Numbered from the stretch's first letter, positions 1-8,564 are shown. The stretch: DNA of 64,000 bases from Patescibacteria group bacterium (GCA_018971305.1 JAGXBC010000002.1:124001-188000); one strand, 5' to 3'. Program-made: numbers and translations. The notes: a model not told the origin generated them from the sequence alone.

Positions 1-1959
1 GTGGTATTTGTTGATGACCTTGATCGAGTAACTCCTGAGGTGGCGAGGGACGTCTTAGATAATCTCAGAACATTTTTCGACAAAAAGGAGCTTACTTTTG
101 TCGTGACCGGAGATCATACTGTTTTAGAAAGATATCTTGGCAAAGATCTTCTCCCGGACGAAGATGTACCGACACAGCTCGAAGAAGGGCGCAGATTCTT
201 AAAAAAGATATTCAACGTTTATTGGCGCTTGCCGCTTCCTATAGAAAACGAGGTGGCAGTCTTCGTTGAAAACGAGTTTACTAAACGCTCCTCTGCCTTA
301 AACGAAATGCTCACCGAAGAAGAGGATAGAAACAAATTCAAAAATTATCTAAAAAAGTATTTTGAAAAAAACTTCCGGCAAATAATTAGATTCTTGGACA
401 CCACGCTTTTTAATTTTCAAATCATAAAACAGAAAGTGTCGGATGGCGACGATACACAAAAGCGATATTTTGAGGAAGTTGCAAAACATCCCTTGCTGAT
501 AATACGCATCTTAATGATTCAAGAATTATGTGCGCCTTTATTCGAAAAAATACTCAATGAGCCACAAATCTTAAGCGATTTAGAATACGCTGTCGATAAA
601 AAGGATTCTGCCAAAGTAAATCAAATTGTGGACGATCATAAAAAATATCTTTCTGACGCTCAACAGGGCTTCATAAAGAAATTTCTTTATGAAGAACCAC
701 GTTTTTACGAAGGGACGAACCTGACAGTGTCCGATCTTCGTCCGTTTCTTTTCTTAGCTGCGGATGCTAGCTTTGGTGACCAACGGGGACCGTCTAGTGA
801 CGATTTTATGATTATCGTTGATGGCGGAGATCCAGCGCAGGTCAAAAGTTCACTGGTGTCTATCGGCGAAACTAAAGCAAGGGCAGGAGCCAAAGCATTT
901 ATTACCCAATTAACTAGTCTGGCAGAACCAGCAAAAACCAATCACATTAAAACCTTAGTCATTGCGCTCGGGGATTTACCACCAGAATATGTGATGCACA
1001 AGATTTTTGCCGAAGAGCTGGCATCTGTGGATCTAAGCTCTACAAATACTACCGCATCGGCAAATAAGTTAGGAGCATTTAATGCGTTTTGGGCATGGTT
1101 AGACATAGTCAAAGATGCAAGTTTACTAGCGTCATATCAAGATAAATTTCCCTTTACAAGTGCCTCAGAGATTGATGCTATCAAAATTGATAAAGCCGGA
1201 GTATTTACTAGCAGCGTTGCTACGCGTTGGCTTAAAACTTACTACTCTCAAGATACCCAGGACGCCGTAAACAAGATGTTGAGTATTTTCCCGAAGCTTG
1301 ATCTTCCAGAAGTACACAAGCATATGGCGGGAATGGAAGAAGCATTAGCAAATGAATTGATACGCGACGCCAATGCAGAATGGAGGGAAAAGCGATTTAG
1401 TCTAATAAAGGACTTTACTCCGGAAGGCAAAAAAGTGTTACGCCAAAAAATATTTGAACAAGCCTCAGCGTTAAATAAAGATATTGTACGGTGGGCAATC
1501 GGCAAATCCGGTGATCTATGGGAAACAACAGAAGTCGAGACTGCAGTACTTGAAAAGCTGGAAACGGCTCAAAACTTTAACGATATAGCGACTGCGCTTA
1601 GGTTTATCGTTGATAATAAAATTAGCTCACCAGAATTACTCTGGCCGAAAGTAATTCCTAAACATGCCACGCTATTAATCGATAATTTGCCACAAATGAT
1701 CAACGAATCGTATCAAGCCATTTCGCCATCAGAAGAATACGCAAGCCAGATTATGGATCCCCTGATTCAAAAAATAAAGGGGCTCGGTGAGGCGGAGCAA
1801 ATCCAGTGGCTTGATTATATAAAAAAGCCGAAATGGCTTTGGGCAAAAATTACTAAAAAACCGTCCGTTAGGAAATTTGCTGCTATCCAAAAATCTACTA
1901 ACGATCAGCTCAAACAAGCTCTTACCGACTCTTTGGCAAGCTGGGATGAATCGGCTTAA
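1..1959 (+). CDS. KAP-family P-loop NTPase, 5'-truncated
   Basis: The frame is open from base 1, so the true start and the Walker A loop lie upstream; 652 residues remain. It opens with VVFVDDLDR, a Walker B strand of the KAP type, followed about 60 residues later by FLKKIFN, a conserved KAP-type segment. The remaining ~500 residues look helical and I do not recognise them; no membrane span is visible. KAP NTPases (Kidins220/ARMS, PifA) include phage-exclusion proteins, so a defence role is possible, but that is inference from the family and from the neighbours: a caspase-like membrane protein converging on it and a serine recombinase. It ends with TAA at 1957-1959. Base composition is A+T-rich compared with the block starting at 2850. 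Confidence 0.8.
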   Translation: MVFVDDLDRVTPEVARDVLDNLRTFFDKKELTFVVTGDHTVLERYLGKDLLPDEDVPTQLEEGRRFLKKIFNVYWRLPLPIENEVAVFVENEFTKRSSALNEMLTEEEDRNKFKNYLKKYFEKNFRQIIRFLDTTLFNFQIIKQKVSDGDDTQKRYFEEVAKHPLLIIRILMIQELCAPLFEKILNEPQILSDLEYAVDKKDSAKVNQIVDDHKKYLSDAQQGFIKKFLYEEPRFYEGTNLTVSDLRPFLFLAADASFGDQRGPSSDDFMIIVDGGDPAQVKSSLVSIGETKARAGAKAFITQLTSLAEPAKTNHIKTLVIALGDLPPEYVMHKIFAEELASVDLSSTNTTASANKLGAFNAFWAWLDIVKDASLLASYQDKFPFTSASEIDAIKIDKAGVFTSSVATRWLKTYYSQDTQDAVNKMLSIFPKLDLPEVHKHMAGMEEALANELIRDANAEWREKRFSLIKDFTPEGKKVLRQKIFEQASALNKDIVRWAIGKSGDLWETTEVETAVLEKLETAQNFNDIATALRFIVDNKISSPELLWPKVIPKHATLLIDNLPQMINESYQAISPSEEYASQIMDPLIQKIKGLGEAEQIQWLDYIKKPKWLWAKITKKPSVRKFAAIQKSTNDQLKQALTDSLASWDESA

Positions 1960-2000
1960 TATAGAACCGGTTACCAAACGACAACCAGTCCGGAGGTGTT

Positions 2001-2123
2001 ATGGGCTATTATTATCCTAATACTGCTCGCTCCCTTCTTTTAAGTTCCTTCATGATAAAACCCGAATTAATCGGCTTCCTGAAAAGAAAACATTGGGGTC
2101 GGTTTTTCTCGGGAACAACATAA
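2001..2123 (+). CDS. possible 40-residue protein or gene remnant with strong Shine-Dalgarno
   Basis: A perfect GGAGGTG sits two bases before an ATG that opens 40 codons, starting MGYYYPNTARSLLL. The reading frame overlaps the 3' end of the opposite-strand gene at 2012-2746, so only the ribosome-binding site and the first few codons are independent of that gene. It could be a real small protein following the KAP gene, or the surviving start of a gene whose body was replaced by the insertion of the neighbouring gene. No similarity is recognised. Confidence 0.3.
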   Translation: MGYYYPNTARSLLLSSFMIKPELIGFLKRKHWGRFFSGTT

Positions 2124-2746
2124 TCGACAAGACTTTTCCCATGAGGTAAACCGCAGTGCACTTGGTGAACGAATTCTTTTCCATACTTCGGATCATTAAA
2201 ATCGCAGTAATACAAAATTTCGTCGGTACTCAACTGAAAACAATGAGAGTTGCCGTGTCCGAAAAAGTAAACTTCTTTGATGTTTTGGTTGCTCATTATT
2301 TTCTCTACATCGGAAATATTTGAGTCGGGATAGAATGAAAAATTTTGCTGCTTAGCCTCTAAGAGTTTTACCAAACCCTTTATTTCGCGCTTGAGAAAAA
2401 TTGGCTTGACCCACCCTTCAAGAGTGAACCAATTCGAGTGTCCGAGAACGACGACCGCTTCGGTGGGCGCGTTTTGACTAAATTTCTTCAAATATTTCCT
2501 TACAAAAATATTTTGGAGTGGCCAAAGCACCAAAAATATTGGAGAGAAGAAAAACATCAGAAATTCTTGGCCAAAATAAACGATTCCCACGATCAGCACG
2601 AAGAACAGATGAACAAAGAGAACCGGCAACAGGTGACCCGTTCTTATCCATGCATAAACGAGCACGCTCACGTAGGCGAAAAATAAGGGCAGCTTAAATT
2701 CAAGCCTTTGAATTGTCTTTCCGAACTTGCTTTCCGGTAATAGCAT
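2012..2746 (-). CDS. membrane protein with caspase/CHAT-like cytosolic domain (putative)
   Basis: 244 residues. Residues about 19-80 form three hydrophobic helices; the rest is soluble and predicted cytosolic. The soluble part begins with a strand (AVVVLGHSN, 97-105) and has the strand KEVYFFGHG (His164) and then FVHQVHCG (Cys198). A His after a hydrophobic strand (GHG) and a Cys after the next strand (HCG) is the arrangement of the catalytic dyad in caspase-like (clan CD) peptidases such as CHAT and metacaspases. The 34-residue spacing is shorter than usual and the family call is my inference from this pattern. The start ATG has no Shine-Dalgarno; TTGATT and TATGCT spaced by 17 nt lie just upstream. 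It converges on the KAP NTPase gene, and a recombinase follows on the other side, which suggests an accessory or defence locus. Confidence 0.55.
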   Translation of the reverse strand: MLLPESKFGKTIQRLEFKLPLFFAYVSVLVYAWIRTGHLLPVLFVHLFFVLIVGIVYFGQEFLMFFFSPIFLVLWPLQNIFVRKYLKKFSQNAPTEAVVVLGHSNWFTLEGWVKPIFLKREIKGLVKLLEAKQQNFSFYPDSNISDVEKIMSNQNIKEVYFFGHGNSHCFQLSTDEILYYCDFNDPKYGKEFVHQVHCGLPHGKSLVDYVVPEKNRPQCFLFRKPINSGFIMKELKRRERAVLG

Positions 2747-2880
2747 GTATGTTTCAGGAGCATAATTCAGTGTTTGTAAAAAATCAATCTATTGAACTGG
2801 GAAGGTTTTTGACCATCTTTTTTCACCCACCGTGATGCAGCGGGTTTTTTGTGTTTCGCAAAAATAAATCAACAACTACC

Positions 2881-4740
2881 ATGAACAATACAAAAGAAGG
2901 GCTGTTGGAAAATAAACCGACGGCCCTGCAACAAAAACTAGAACCCCAGAATCGCTATTGCCTCTACGCAAGGAAATCATCGGAGAGCGAGGAACGTCAG
3001 GCGCTATCCATCGACTCGCAGGTCAAAGAAATGTATAAGATCGCGGAACGCGATCATCTCCTGGTAATCGAAGTGCTGACTGAATCTCACTCCGCAAAAA
3101 GCACCGCCCAGCGTCCGGTGTTCAATCAGATGGTCGAGAACGTCAAGAACGGAAAGTACGACGCAATTCTCACGTGGGCGCCGGATCGTCTGAGCCGCAA
3201 CGCGGGCGATCTGGGGCAGCTCGTCGATCTCATGGATAACGGTCGGCTCTCGGAGATCCGCACCTACGGCCAGCTCTTTAAGAACTCGCCGAACGAAAAA
3301 TTCCTGCTCATGATTCTTTGCAGCCAAGCGAAACTCGAGAACGACAACAAGGCGGAAAACGTGAAGCGTGGCCTCCGGGCAGCTTGTGAGCGCGGCTGGC
3401 GTCCTTGCGTACCGCCTATTGGTTATATGAGCGGAAACCGCAAGGATCGCCCCGGGGAAGTTTTTCTCGATAAGGCGCGTGCGCCGATCTTAAGACTGTG
3501 CTTTGAGAAGGCCGCTGAGGGATGGTCGTCAAGGAGAATCGTGGTTTGGCTTCGCAGCATCAACTTCACAACCCCAAGCGGCGCGTATATGCCGTTGAGC
3601 GGCATACAGAAAATGCTCGCGAGCACCTATTATTACGGCATGTTCGAATATCCGGTGGGCAGCGGTAAATGGTACAAGGGCCATCATAAAGCCTTGATCA
3701 CGAAGGATCTCTTCGATCGCGCACGAGCGCAGATTGACAGCCGCCGCACGGCGCGGCGAACTGAGCGGAAATCGTTTGGCTTTACCAAATTTTTGCATTG
3801 CGGCTTTTGCGGGTCCAACGTAACGGCAGAAGAACACTACAAAAACCTGAAGGATGGATCTCAATCACGCTATATCTATTACGGATGTAATCGCACAAAA
3901 GGATTGACGTGTCCTAATGTATATATCCGCGAAGAGTTACTCGTGAAACAGCTCGCCAATATCATTGATCAAATATCGCTCGATGAACTGGGCATACGCA
4001 ATCTCCTCGGCAACGAAACGGAACGGATGATGAGCTTCCATAATCAAGTGATGGGTATTCCGCGCGAGGCGATGACGCCGGAACAGAAAGATGTGGACAT
4101 CAGGGAATACGCCAAGTATCTTCTCGCGAGGGGCAATATGGAAGAGAAGCGGATACTCCTCTGCAACCTCAAAAGCCGCCTCGTGCTACGGAACAGAGTA
4201 ATATTTCTCGAAGAAGCAGACGGCATCTCATGGAAGGAATACTTCGGGCATCTGCGAAAGTGCCCCGAGTGCGGATCGAAGAACATCAATGAAAGCGGAT
4301 CGCACGCGCATTGGAAATTCGGCGACGCGCCGATCGATGACACGCCACGCGTCATTTATTTCACCTGCATGGATTGCGAACGCTCTTGGAAGCAGGTCAA
4401 CGAAGGCGACCTCCGGCTTTTGCGTGTCTACACCGTCGCGCTCGAGAAAAACGGAGCATGGATCAAGACGCCCGGCGAATCGGAGATTTTTGTCACGTCT
4501 ACTTTTGTAGCCCGTTTTAGCGATCCAGTGGAATCCAGTGGGAAAAAGATACGGCCGAAACATATTCTGGGAGCAATGTCCTATGACGCCTACAAGAACG
4601 CTTATAAAACTACGATCGAATACGATGACGGAAGTGAACAGACATTCGACATTCCGAGTCTTCGCGGACTTAAGAACCCAGGGGAAGGCATGAAGCCGAT
4701 CGGCAACAAAGATGGCCTGATGGAATACGAAGAAAAATAG
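2881..4740 (+). CDS. large serine recombinase (resolvase/integrase family)
   Basis: About 619 residues from the ATG at 2881; an in-frame GTG at 2851 would add ten residues, and neither has a Shine-Dalgarno. The N-terminal resolvase domain has RYCLYARKSSESEERQ with the presumed nucleophile Ser33, and the catalytic-core segment WAPDRLSRN. A recombinase domain follows, then a zinc ribbon (HCGFCGSN ... YYGCNRTKGLTCPN, about residues 300-345). A second C-terminal zinc ribbon (CPECGSKN ... FTCMDCERSW, about 462-508) is less usual. Large serine recombinases integrate and excise phages and mobile elements without needing host factors. It sits at the left edge of a G+C-richer block, convergent with a terminase gene, and palindromes lie just downstream. 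I infer it mobilises, or once mobilised, that block. Confidence 0.9.
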   Translation: MNNTKEGLLENKPTALQQKLEPQNRYCLYARKSSESEERQALSIDSQVKEMYKIAERDHLLVIEVLTESHSAKSTAQRPVFNQMVENVKNGKYDAILTWAPDRLSRNAGDLGQLVDLMDNGRLSEIRTYGQLFKNSPNEKFLLMILCSQAKLENDNKAENVKRGLRAACERGWRPCVPPIGYMSGNRKDRPGEVFLDKARAPILRLCFEKAAEGWSSRRIVVWLRSINFTTPSGAYMPLSGIQKMLASTYYYGMFEYPVGSGKWYKGHHKALITKDLFDRARAQIDSRRTARRTERKSFGFTKFLHCGFCGSNVTAEEHYKNLKDGSQSRYIYYGCNRTKGLTCPNVYIREELLVKQLANIIDQISLDELGIRNLLGNETERMMSFHNQVMGIPREAMTPEQKDVDIREYAKYLLARGNMEEKRILLCNLKSRLVLRNRVIFLEEADGISWKEYFGHLRKCPECGSKNINESGSHAHWKFGDAPIDDTPRVIYFTCMDCERSWKQVNEGDLRLLRVYTVALEKNGAWIKTPGESEIFVTSTFVARFSDPVESSGKKIRPKHILGAMSYDAYKNAYKTTIEYDDGSEQTFDIPSLRGLKNPGEGMKPIGNKDGLMEYEEK

Positions 4741-4781
4741 ATCTCGTTATCTGGATATCTGTTGAACATCCTGTGCATAAA

Positions 4782-4802
4782 CCTGTCCAGATTTTGGACA
4801 GG
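4782..4802. repeat. inverted repeat downstream of the recombinase gene
   Basis: CCTGTCCA and TGGACAGG form a perfect 8-bp inverted repeat around a 5-nt loop. It contains ATTTTGGACA (4791-4800), which recurs at 17307-17316 at the far end of the G+C-richer block. It may be a recombinase or regulator binding site. Confidence 0.6.
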
Positions 4803-4813
4803 TAGGTCAAACC

Positions 4814-4845
4814 TGTCCACTTTCTGGACGTCCAGAAAGTGGACA
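4814..4845. repeat. perfect 32-bp palindrome between recombinase and terminase genes
   Basis: Bases 4814-4829 are the exact reverse complement of 4830-4845, with no loop; the arms read TGTCCACTTTCTGGAC and its complement. The words GTCCA and TGGAC are shared with the inverted repeat just upstream. It has no T-run, so it is not a standard terminator. Quasi-palindromes beside a serine recombinase gene are candidate attachment sites or operators; which applies cannot be decided from sequence alone. Confidence 0.75.
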
Positions 4846-4908
4846 CTACAAAAGAAACTTATATACAAAATAATTATAGCAATAAAAATTGTGGAAAACT
4901 CGGAAATA

Positions 4909-6387
4909 CTACACCCAGCAACTCCCGCCGTTGCTCTCCACCCAGTTTTTCCAGGTATCCCATGCCCGGTCGTTTTCTAGCCCTCCAATGGCATCAATAA
5001 CCGCCATACTGAAGGCATCGGCAAGGTCATCGTGGTTTTCGATGCCGAATCCCGTAAGTTGAGAAATGAGTTCTTCCGCGCCGTGGCGTGGGAAAACAAT
5101 TGTGCCGTTCTGGATAAGTTCTCCGGTAAGAGCCAGCCGCGATCTCTTATCCCCGGTATTCTTGATGCCTTCAACATTGCAGCCAGCTTCATTTACCGCC
5201 TGCACATAAATTTCTTGGAAGCCGTTCGATTCAACGATGAATTTTGGGCGTATATTCCCCGTTTTGAAATATTTGTCCATCGCCCGCATAGTACGCACCG
5301 CCTCCGGAAACGAAACCCGTTCATTGAAAGGGTTCGGAATGACGTACAATCGCATATCATTCCCGTGGCCATATCTTTTTATTCCCACCATGGCCGTATA
5401 GTCGGCGCCGTCTCTTTGTGAGATTGCAAGATCGACGCCGATATGGACGTCTCGGCATTCAGTCGTAGGAAGTTCGTCATAATGTTTGATCCACTCCGGG
5501 AAGACCACCCGCGTATTGTCGGAAACGATATTCAAAAGATACTCCTGCTGCCAGGCGATCTCGTTTGCGACGCTATGCCGTAACTCATCGATTTTCTCTT
5601 TCGTATCGAACTTGCCCGGCCAGAGGCAGTCGCCGTGTTCGTCGAGAAGCGGGAACCATAAATAGACACCCCGCAATTCCTTCTCGAATATTTTCCGTTT
5701 CAACCGCATCATGAGTGAATCTTCGTGCAAAAGATTTCCCACGATCACGATTCGTGTGCCAATGTCGCCCAAGGGTACCACTTCGCGTGTGAACCAATCG
5801 AATATCTTGTTTCGGCCCTCCAGCGTTTTCGTAGAGTTGATATCCTCAATATCGTCCAAGATGAGAAGGTCAGGGCGATGCTCGTAGTGGCGGAGGCCTC
5901 GGATACTCTGGTCGATAGAAGCGATCATGATTCTCGCCCCTGTATTCTGGAATACGATCGAGGACATGGCCCACTCTCCGGCTGACTCCACGCGAAAAGG
6001 GCCGAGGTCGCTTTTGAGGAGCGGGTTGTTCTCTAGCTCTCGGCGAAGGTTTGCCATATGTTGCCGTGCCTGCGCCTGGGTTTGGCAAATGATAAGGACG
6101 AACTTCTTTTTCTGCACGCCGAGGATCGCCCACAACGCATACGACAAAGTAATCAGGGTAGATTTGCCGCTGCCTCGAAACGCCACGATGCAAGCCAATC
6201 TATTCGACATATCCTCTGTGATTCGAAAAATATCTTTCTGAAATTCGGCTACCGGGTACTTGATGTAATGCGCGAGATAAACCGAAAAGAAGAGGAGATG
6301 GCTTTCGCGGGCAACTGCCTGACGCACGGCGCGGTCGTTCGCGATTGCCTCAAGTAAATTATTTTGATTGTTCGTTGTCTGTTCCAT
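4909..6387 (-). CDS. phage terminase large subunit
   Basis: 492 residues from the ATG at 6387; a TTG three codons upstream is also possible. The ATPase domain has Walker A AFRGSGKST (about residues 69-77) and Walker B LLILDDIED (about 174-182). The C-terminal RNase H-like nuclease domain shows GVDLAIS, VESNGFQ and HDDLADAFSMAV, with acidic residues in the expected places. The enzyme would drive DNA translocation into a prohead and cut the genome. It overlaps the small-subunit gene by 29 bp, so the two are co-transcribed with the methyltransferase upstream. The expected next genes (portal, protease, capsid) are missing: the gene ends facing the palindromes and the convergent recombinase. Confidence 0.93.
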   Translation of the reverse strand: MEQTTNNQNNLLEAIANDRAVRQAVARESHLLFFSVYLAHYIKYPVAEFQKDIFRITEDMSNRLACIVAFRGSGKSTLITLSYALWAILGVQKKKFVLIICQTQAQARQHMANLRRELENNPLLKSDLGPFRVESAGEWAMSSIVFQNTGARIMIASIDQSIRGLRHYEHRPDLLILDDIEDINSTKTLEGRNKIFDWFTREVVPLGDIGTRIVIVGNLLHEDSLMMRLKRKIFEKELRGVYLWFPLLDEHGDCLWPGKFDTKEKIDELRHSVANEIAWQQEYLLNIVSDNTRVVFPEWIKHYDELPTTECRDVHIGVDLAISQRDGADYTAMVGIKRYGHGNDMRLYVIPNPFNERVSFPEAVRTMRAMDKYFKTGNIRPKFIVESNGFQEIYVQAVNEAGCNVEGIKNTGDKRSRLALTGELIQNGTIVFPRHGAEELISQLTGFGIENHDDLADAFSMAVIDAIGGLENDRAWDTWKNWVESNGGSCWV

Positions 6388-6808
6388 GATTTTCAAGATT
6401 TATGTTTGCAAGTTCAAGAGCTTTTCGCACCAACTCCTTTTGTTCAGGAGAAAGTTCTTGGATCGTATTTATGGTTCCCTCGATCTCAAGTTTTGGAGCG
6501 TACTTTGGATGGTGATGCCGGAGCCAGAGTTGTACAGCGGGAAAATGCTTGTCGCGGACGAGAGAGATGAGTTGGGATTCAGACATGTCGGTAATCAAAG
6601 CCTCGCCTTCGGCGATTGCTTTTTCTGCATCCTTCAGAAATTCTTTGTCCTCGTCCCGCCAGTTGTAGTACGTGGAACGGGAAAGTTGCGCCCGTTCAAG
6701 CGCGACCTGCAGAATCGGCATTTTGCGGAATTGATCGAGCAAAGATGCCTTGTCTTTTGCCATCCGTTCCGCAATCGCCTTGTTCCAATTTTCCCGAGTA
6801 TCACTCAT
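6359..6808 (-). CDS. terminase small subunit-like helix-turn-helix protein
   Basis: 149 residues. The segment ILQVALERAQLSRSTYYNWR (about 32-51) is a helix-turn-helix of the kind seen in small terminase and phBC6A51-type phage proteins; the rest is charged and helical, with YAPKLEIEG near residue 105. Small terminases recognise packaging sites and load the large subunit. The start ATG overlaps the stop of the upstream methyltransferase gene by 8 bp, and the 3' end overlaps the large subunit, so position supports the call more strongly than similarity does. Confidence 0.8.
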   Translation of the reverse strand: MSDTRENWNKAIAERMAKDKASLLDQFRKMPILQVALERAQLSRSTYYNWRDEDKEFLKDAEKAIAEGEALITDMSESQLISLVRDKHFPAVQLWLRHHHPKYAPKLEIEGTINTIQELSPEQKELVRKALELANINLENHGTDNEQSK

Positions 6809-8135
6809 TGATCTTCGTGGCTTTGAGGCCCGTTAGTTTCTCGAATCGACGCTTGATGACTTCGGCATAGACCGGAGATTTCTCCATGAGACGGCACCGG
6901 CGCTTCATCTTCTCGCAGGCGATAAGTGTCGATCCGCTTCCGCCGAAGGGCTCGATAACGATATCGTCCCGTTTCGTGAGTACTTTGAGGTACGGAATGA
7001 GAATCTGAATGGGCTTCGTACCGAAGATGATTCCTTGGCCGGACGATTTTTCATCTGCCGCAACATACTCGATGAAATCGGTCGGGCAGATTTTCTTGCC
7101 CTTTTCGTACCCTTCCCACTGTGGCTTGCCGGAGGTGGCATAGAGAGCATTCTCGTATTCCTCTTGGAAAAGAGAATCGGATTCTGGCTCAAGGTTCAAC
7201 GCAACCTCGCCTTGTGTACCAACGACCGCAATGTCGTTCTTGTTGAAGAATTTGTACTTCGCCGCAAATCCTTGCACGCGATTCGGCAGGTGCCAGGCGA
7301 TCGTGTTGCGGTACTTCCAGTGTTTCTCGAGCGCATTCCAAATCGTGCGGAGATTTTTCGGATGCTCGAAGATGATGATCGAGAAATCCGGTTTCTGGAT
7401 CTTCGCCACATTCGCCATCCAAAGATCGGAGAAGTTTTCCGGCAACTCATCGGTTTCGAGGTATTTGCGATCACGCTTCAAGCCGAAGCCTTCTGTGGCT
7501 TTTCCATTCCGCTTCTTGCCATGAAGATAATCCAGGATATACGGAGGATCGGTGAAACACATGTCCGCTTTTTTCTCGCCCATCAGTTTCAGAACATCGG
7601 CCTCGACCGTGGAATCACCGCACATCAATCGGTGCTCGCCCAACTGCCATAGATCTCCTTTCTGCGTTTCTATTTTCCCGATCTGCAATTTCTGTAATTC
7701 TTTCGCGAGATCGAATTCTTCGGGATGTTCGTCGATGCCAAAAATCTCATCCATTTCTTCCGACGAGAAGCCGACATCTTTCAGGAATTCCTCGCTGAAG
7801 TTCGCGAGCAGGTCCCAATCAAACTCTCCGGTATTTTTGTTGAGTCGGATATTCAACTCTTGTTCCTGCTTTATGTCTGGAATATTGATGTAGACCGCAG
7901 GCACCCTCTCCATCCCGAGTTCCTTCAGAACTTCGAGGCGGAAATGGCCTCCGATCACGACGTTTTCTCGACCTGGGGCGCAGTTGACCACAAGCGGATC
8001 AACGACCCCGAAGCGGCTGATTGATTCTTTGAGCTGGTCCGCGGCCGCTTTGTCGTGTTTGCGCGGATTGTACTCAGCAGGCTTCAGGCCTGCGGCTGGC
8101 ACATACTCGATGTGCAATGGCATGGTGTTTTTCAT
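6801..8135 (-). CDS. ParB-like domain fused to a DNA adenine/cytosine-N4 methyltransferase
   Basis: 444 residues from the ATG at 8135; ATG 8123 is an alternative, and the upstream GTG at 8192 lies inside a strong hairpin and is unlikely. The N-terminal ~100 residues are a ParB/sulfiredoxin-like domain (VVIGGHFRLEVLKELG). The methyltransferase part has the catalytic DPPY (about 196-199) ahead of the SAM-binding EPFGGSGST (about 394-402), the beta-class order. Such ParB-methyltransferase fusions are typical of phages, where they protect DNA from restriction. It is the first gene of an operon with both terminase subunits (8-bp overlap with the small subunit). A hairpin with a T-run precedes it and may attenuate transcription. 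Confidence 0.88.
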   Translation of the reverse strand: MKNTMPLHIEYVPAAGLKPAEYNPRKHDKAAADQLKESISRFGVVDPLVVNCAPGRENVVIGGHFRLEVLKELGMERVPAVYINIPDIKQEQELNIRLNKNTGEFDWDLLANFSEEFLKDVGFSSEEMDEIFGIDEHPEEFDLAKELQKLQIGKIETQKGDLWQLGEHRLMCGDSTVEADVLKLMGEKKADMCFTDPPYILDYLHGKKRNGKATEGFGLKRDRKYLETDELPENFSDLWMANVAKIQKPDFSIIIFEHPKNLRTIWNALEKHWKYRNTIAWHLPNRVQGFAAKYKFFNKNDIAVVGTQGEVALNLEPESDSLFQEEYENALYATSGKPQWEGYEKGKKICPTDFIEYVAADEKSSGQGIIFGTKPIQILIPYLKVLTKRDDIVIEPFGGSGSTLIACEKMKRRCRLMEKSPVYAEVIKRRFEKLTGLKATKINE

Positions 8136-8179
8136 GCTTTTAATTAGTTTATTTTTCGACTTTTTTGTAGGCAACGAAA

Positions 8180-8229
8180 AACGCCCAGACACGCATCCGT
8201 ACCCTTGTACAGATGAATGTCTGGGCGTT
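8180..8229 (-). terminator. strong hairpin terminator or attenuator ahead of the methyltransferase-terminase operon
   Basis: AACGCCCAGACA (8180-8191) and TGTCTGGGCGTT (8218-8229) are perfect 12-bp inverted repeats. The intervening bases form a second short stem (CATC, GTAC / GTAC, GATG). Read on the minus strand the hairpin is followed by GTTTTTCG, so it should terminate transcripts from the 8262-8558 gene or meter read-through into the packaging operon. Confidence 0.75.
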
Positions 8230-8261
8230 CCAGACGATGCTCGATTCAGTTGTTAACTGCC

Positions 8262-8558
8262 CTACACAGGAAAGTATACCATGGCCTCCTCCCAATACTC
8301 AAGCTGCCCATTCTCGTTCACGAACCGCATCCCGCCGGTCACATGGATAAAGTTGAAGCCCCGGTGGCAGACGGGACAGGCGATGTCGAGGCTGCCGTCG
8401 CGGAACTCCGTCTTCACAACCGACTTCTGCCCGCGGTGGAACTTCACGATCTCGAATTCCCGGATGCCCGTGCGGCGGACGAGCGGGACCCCGCAGTCGC
8501 AGACGAAGAGATTGCCGACGGGCATGGCCTTCCCTGAAGTTGGTGCTAGTTTCTCCAT
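8262..8558 (-). CDS. small zinc-ribbon protein, function unknown
   Basis: 98 residues from the ATG at 8558, chosen because TATAAT ends 6 nt upstream; upstream in-frame codons would start inside that promoter. Cysteine pairs CDCG and CPVCHRG, about 40 residues apart, could bind one zinc ion. No catalytic motif is visible. It is transcribed toward the methyltransferase-terminase operon and separated from it by a strong hairpin, so it is probably part of the same phage-derived module, but its role is unknown. Confidence 0.65.
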   Translation of the reverse strand: MEKLAPTSGKAMPVGNLFVCDCGVPLVRRTGIREFEIVKFHRGQKSVVKTEFRDGSLDIACPVCHRGFNFIHVTGGMRFVNENGQLEYWEEAMVYFPV

Positions 8559-8564
8559 GCCTGC

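Noticed and set aside
7035..7652. 205-codon open frame antisense to the methyltransferase gene
   Set aside because: Shadow of a recognisable enzyme with DPPY and FGGSGS motifs on the other strand; no start signal of its own.
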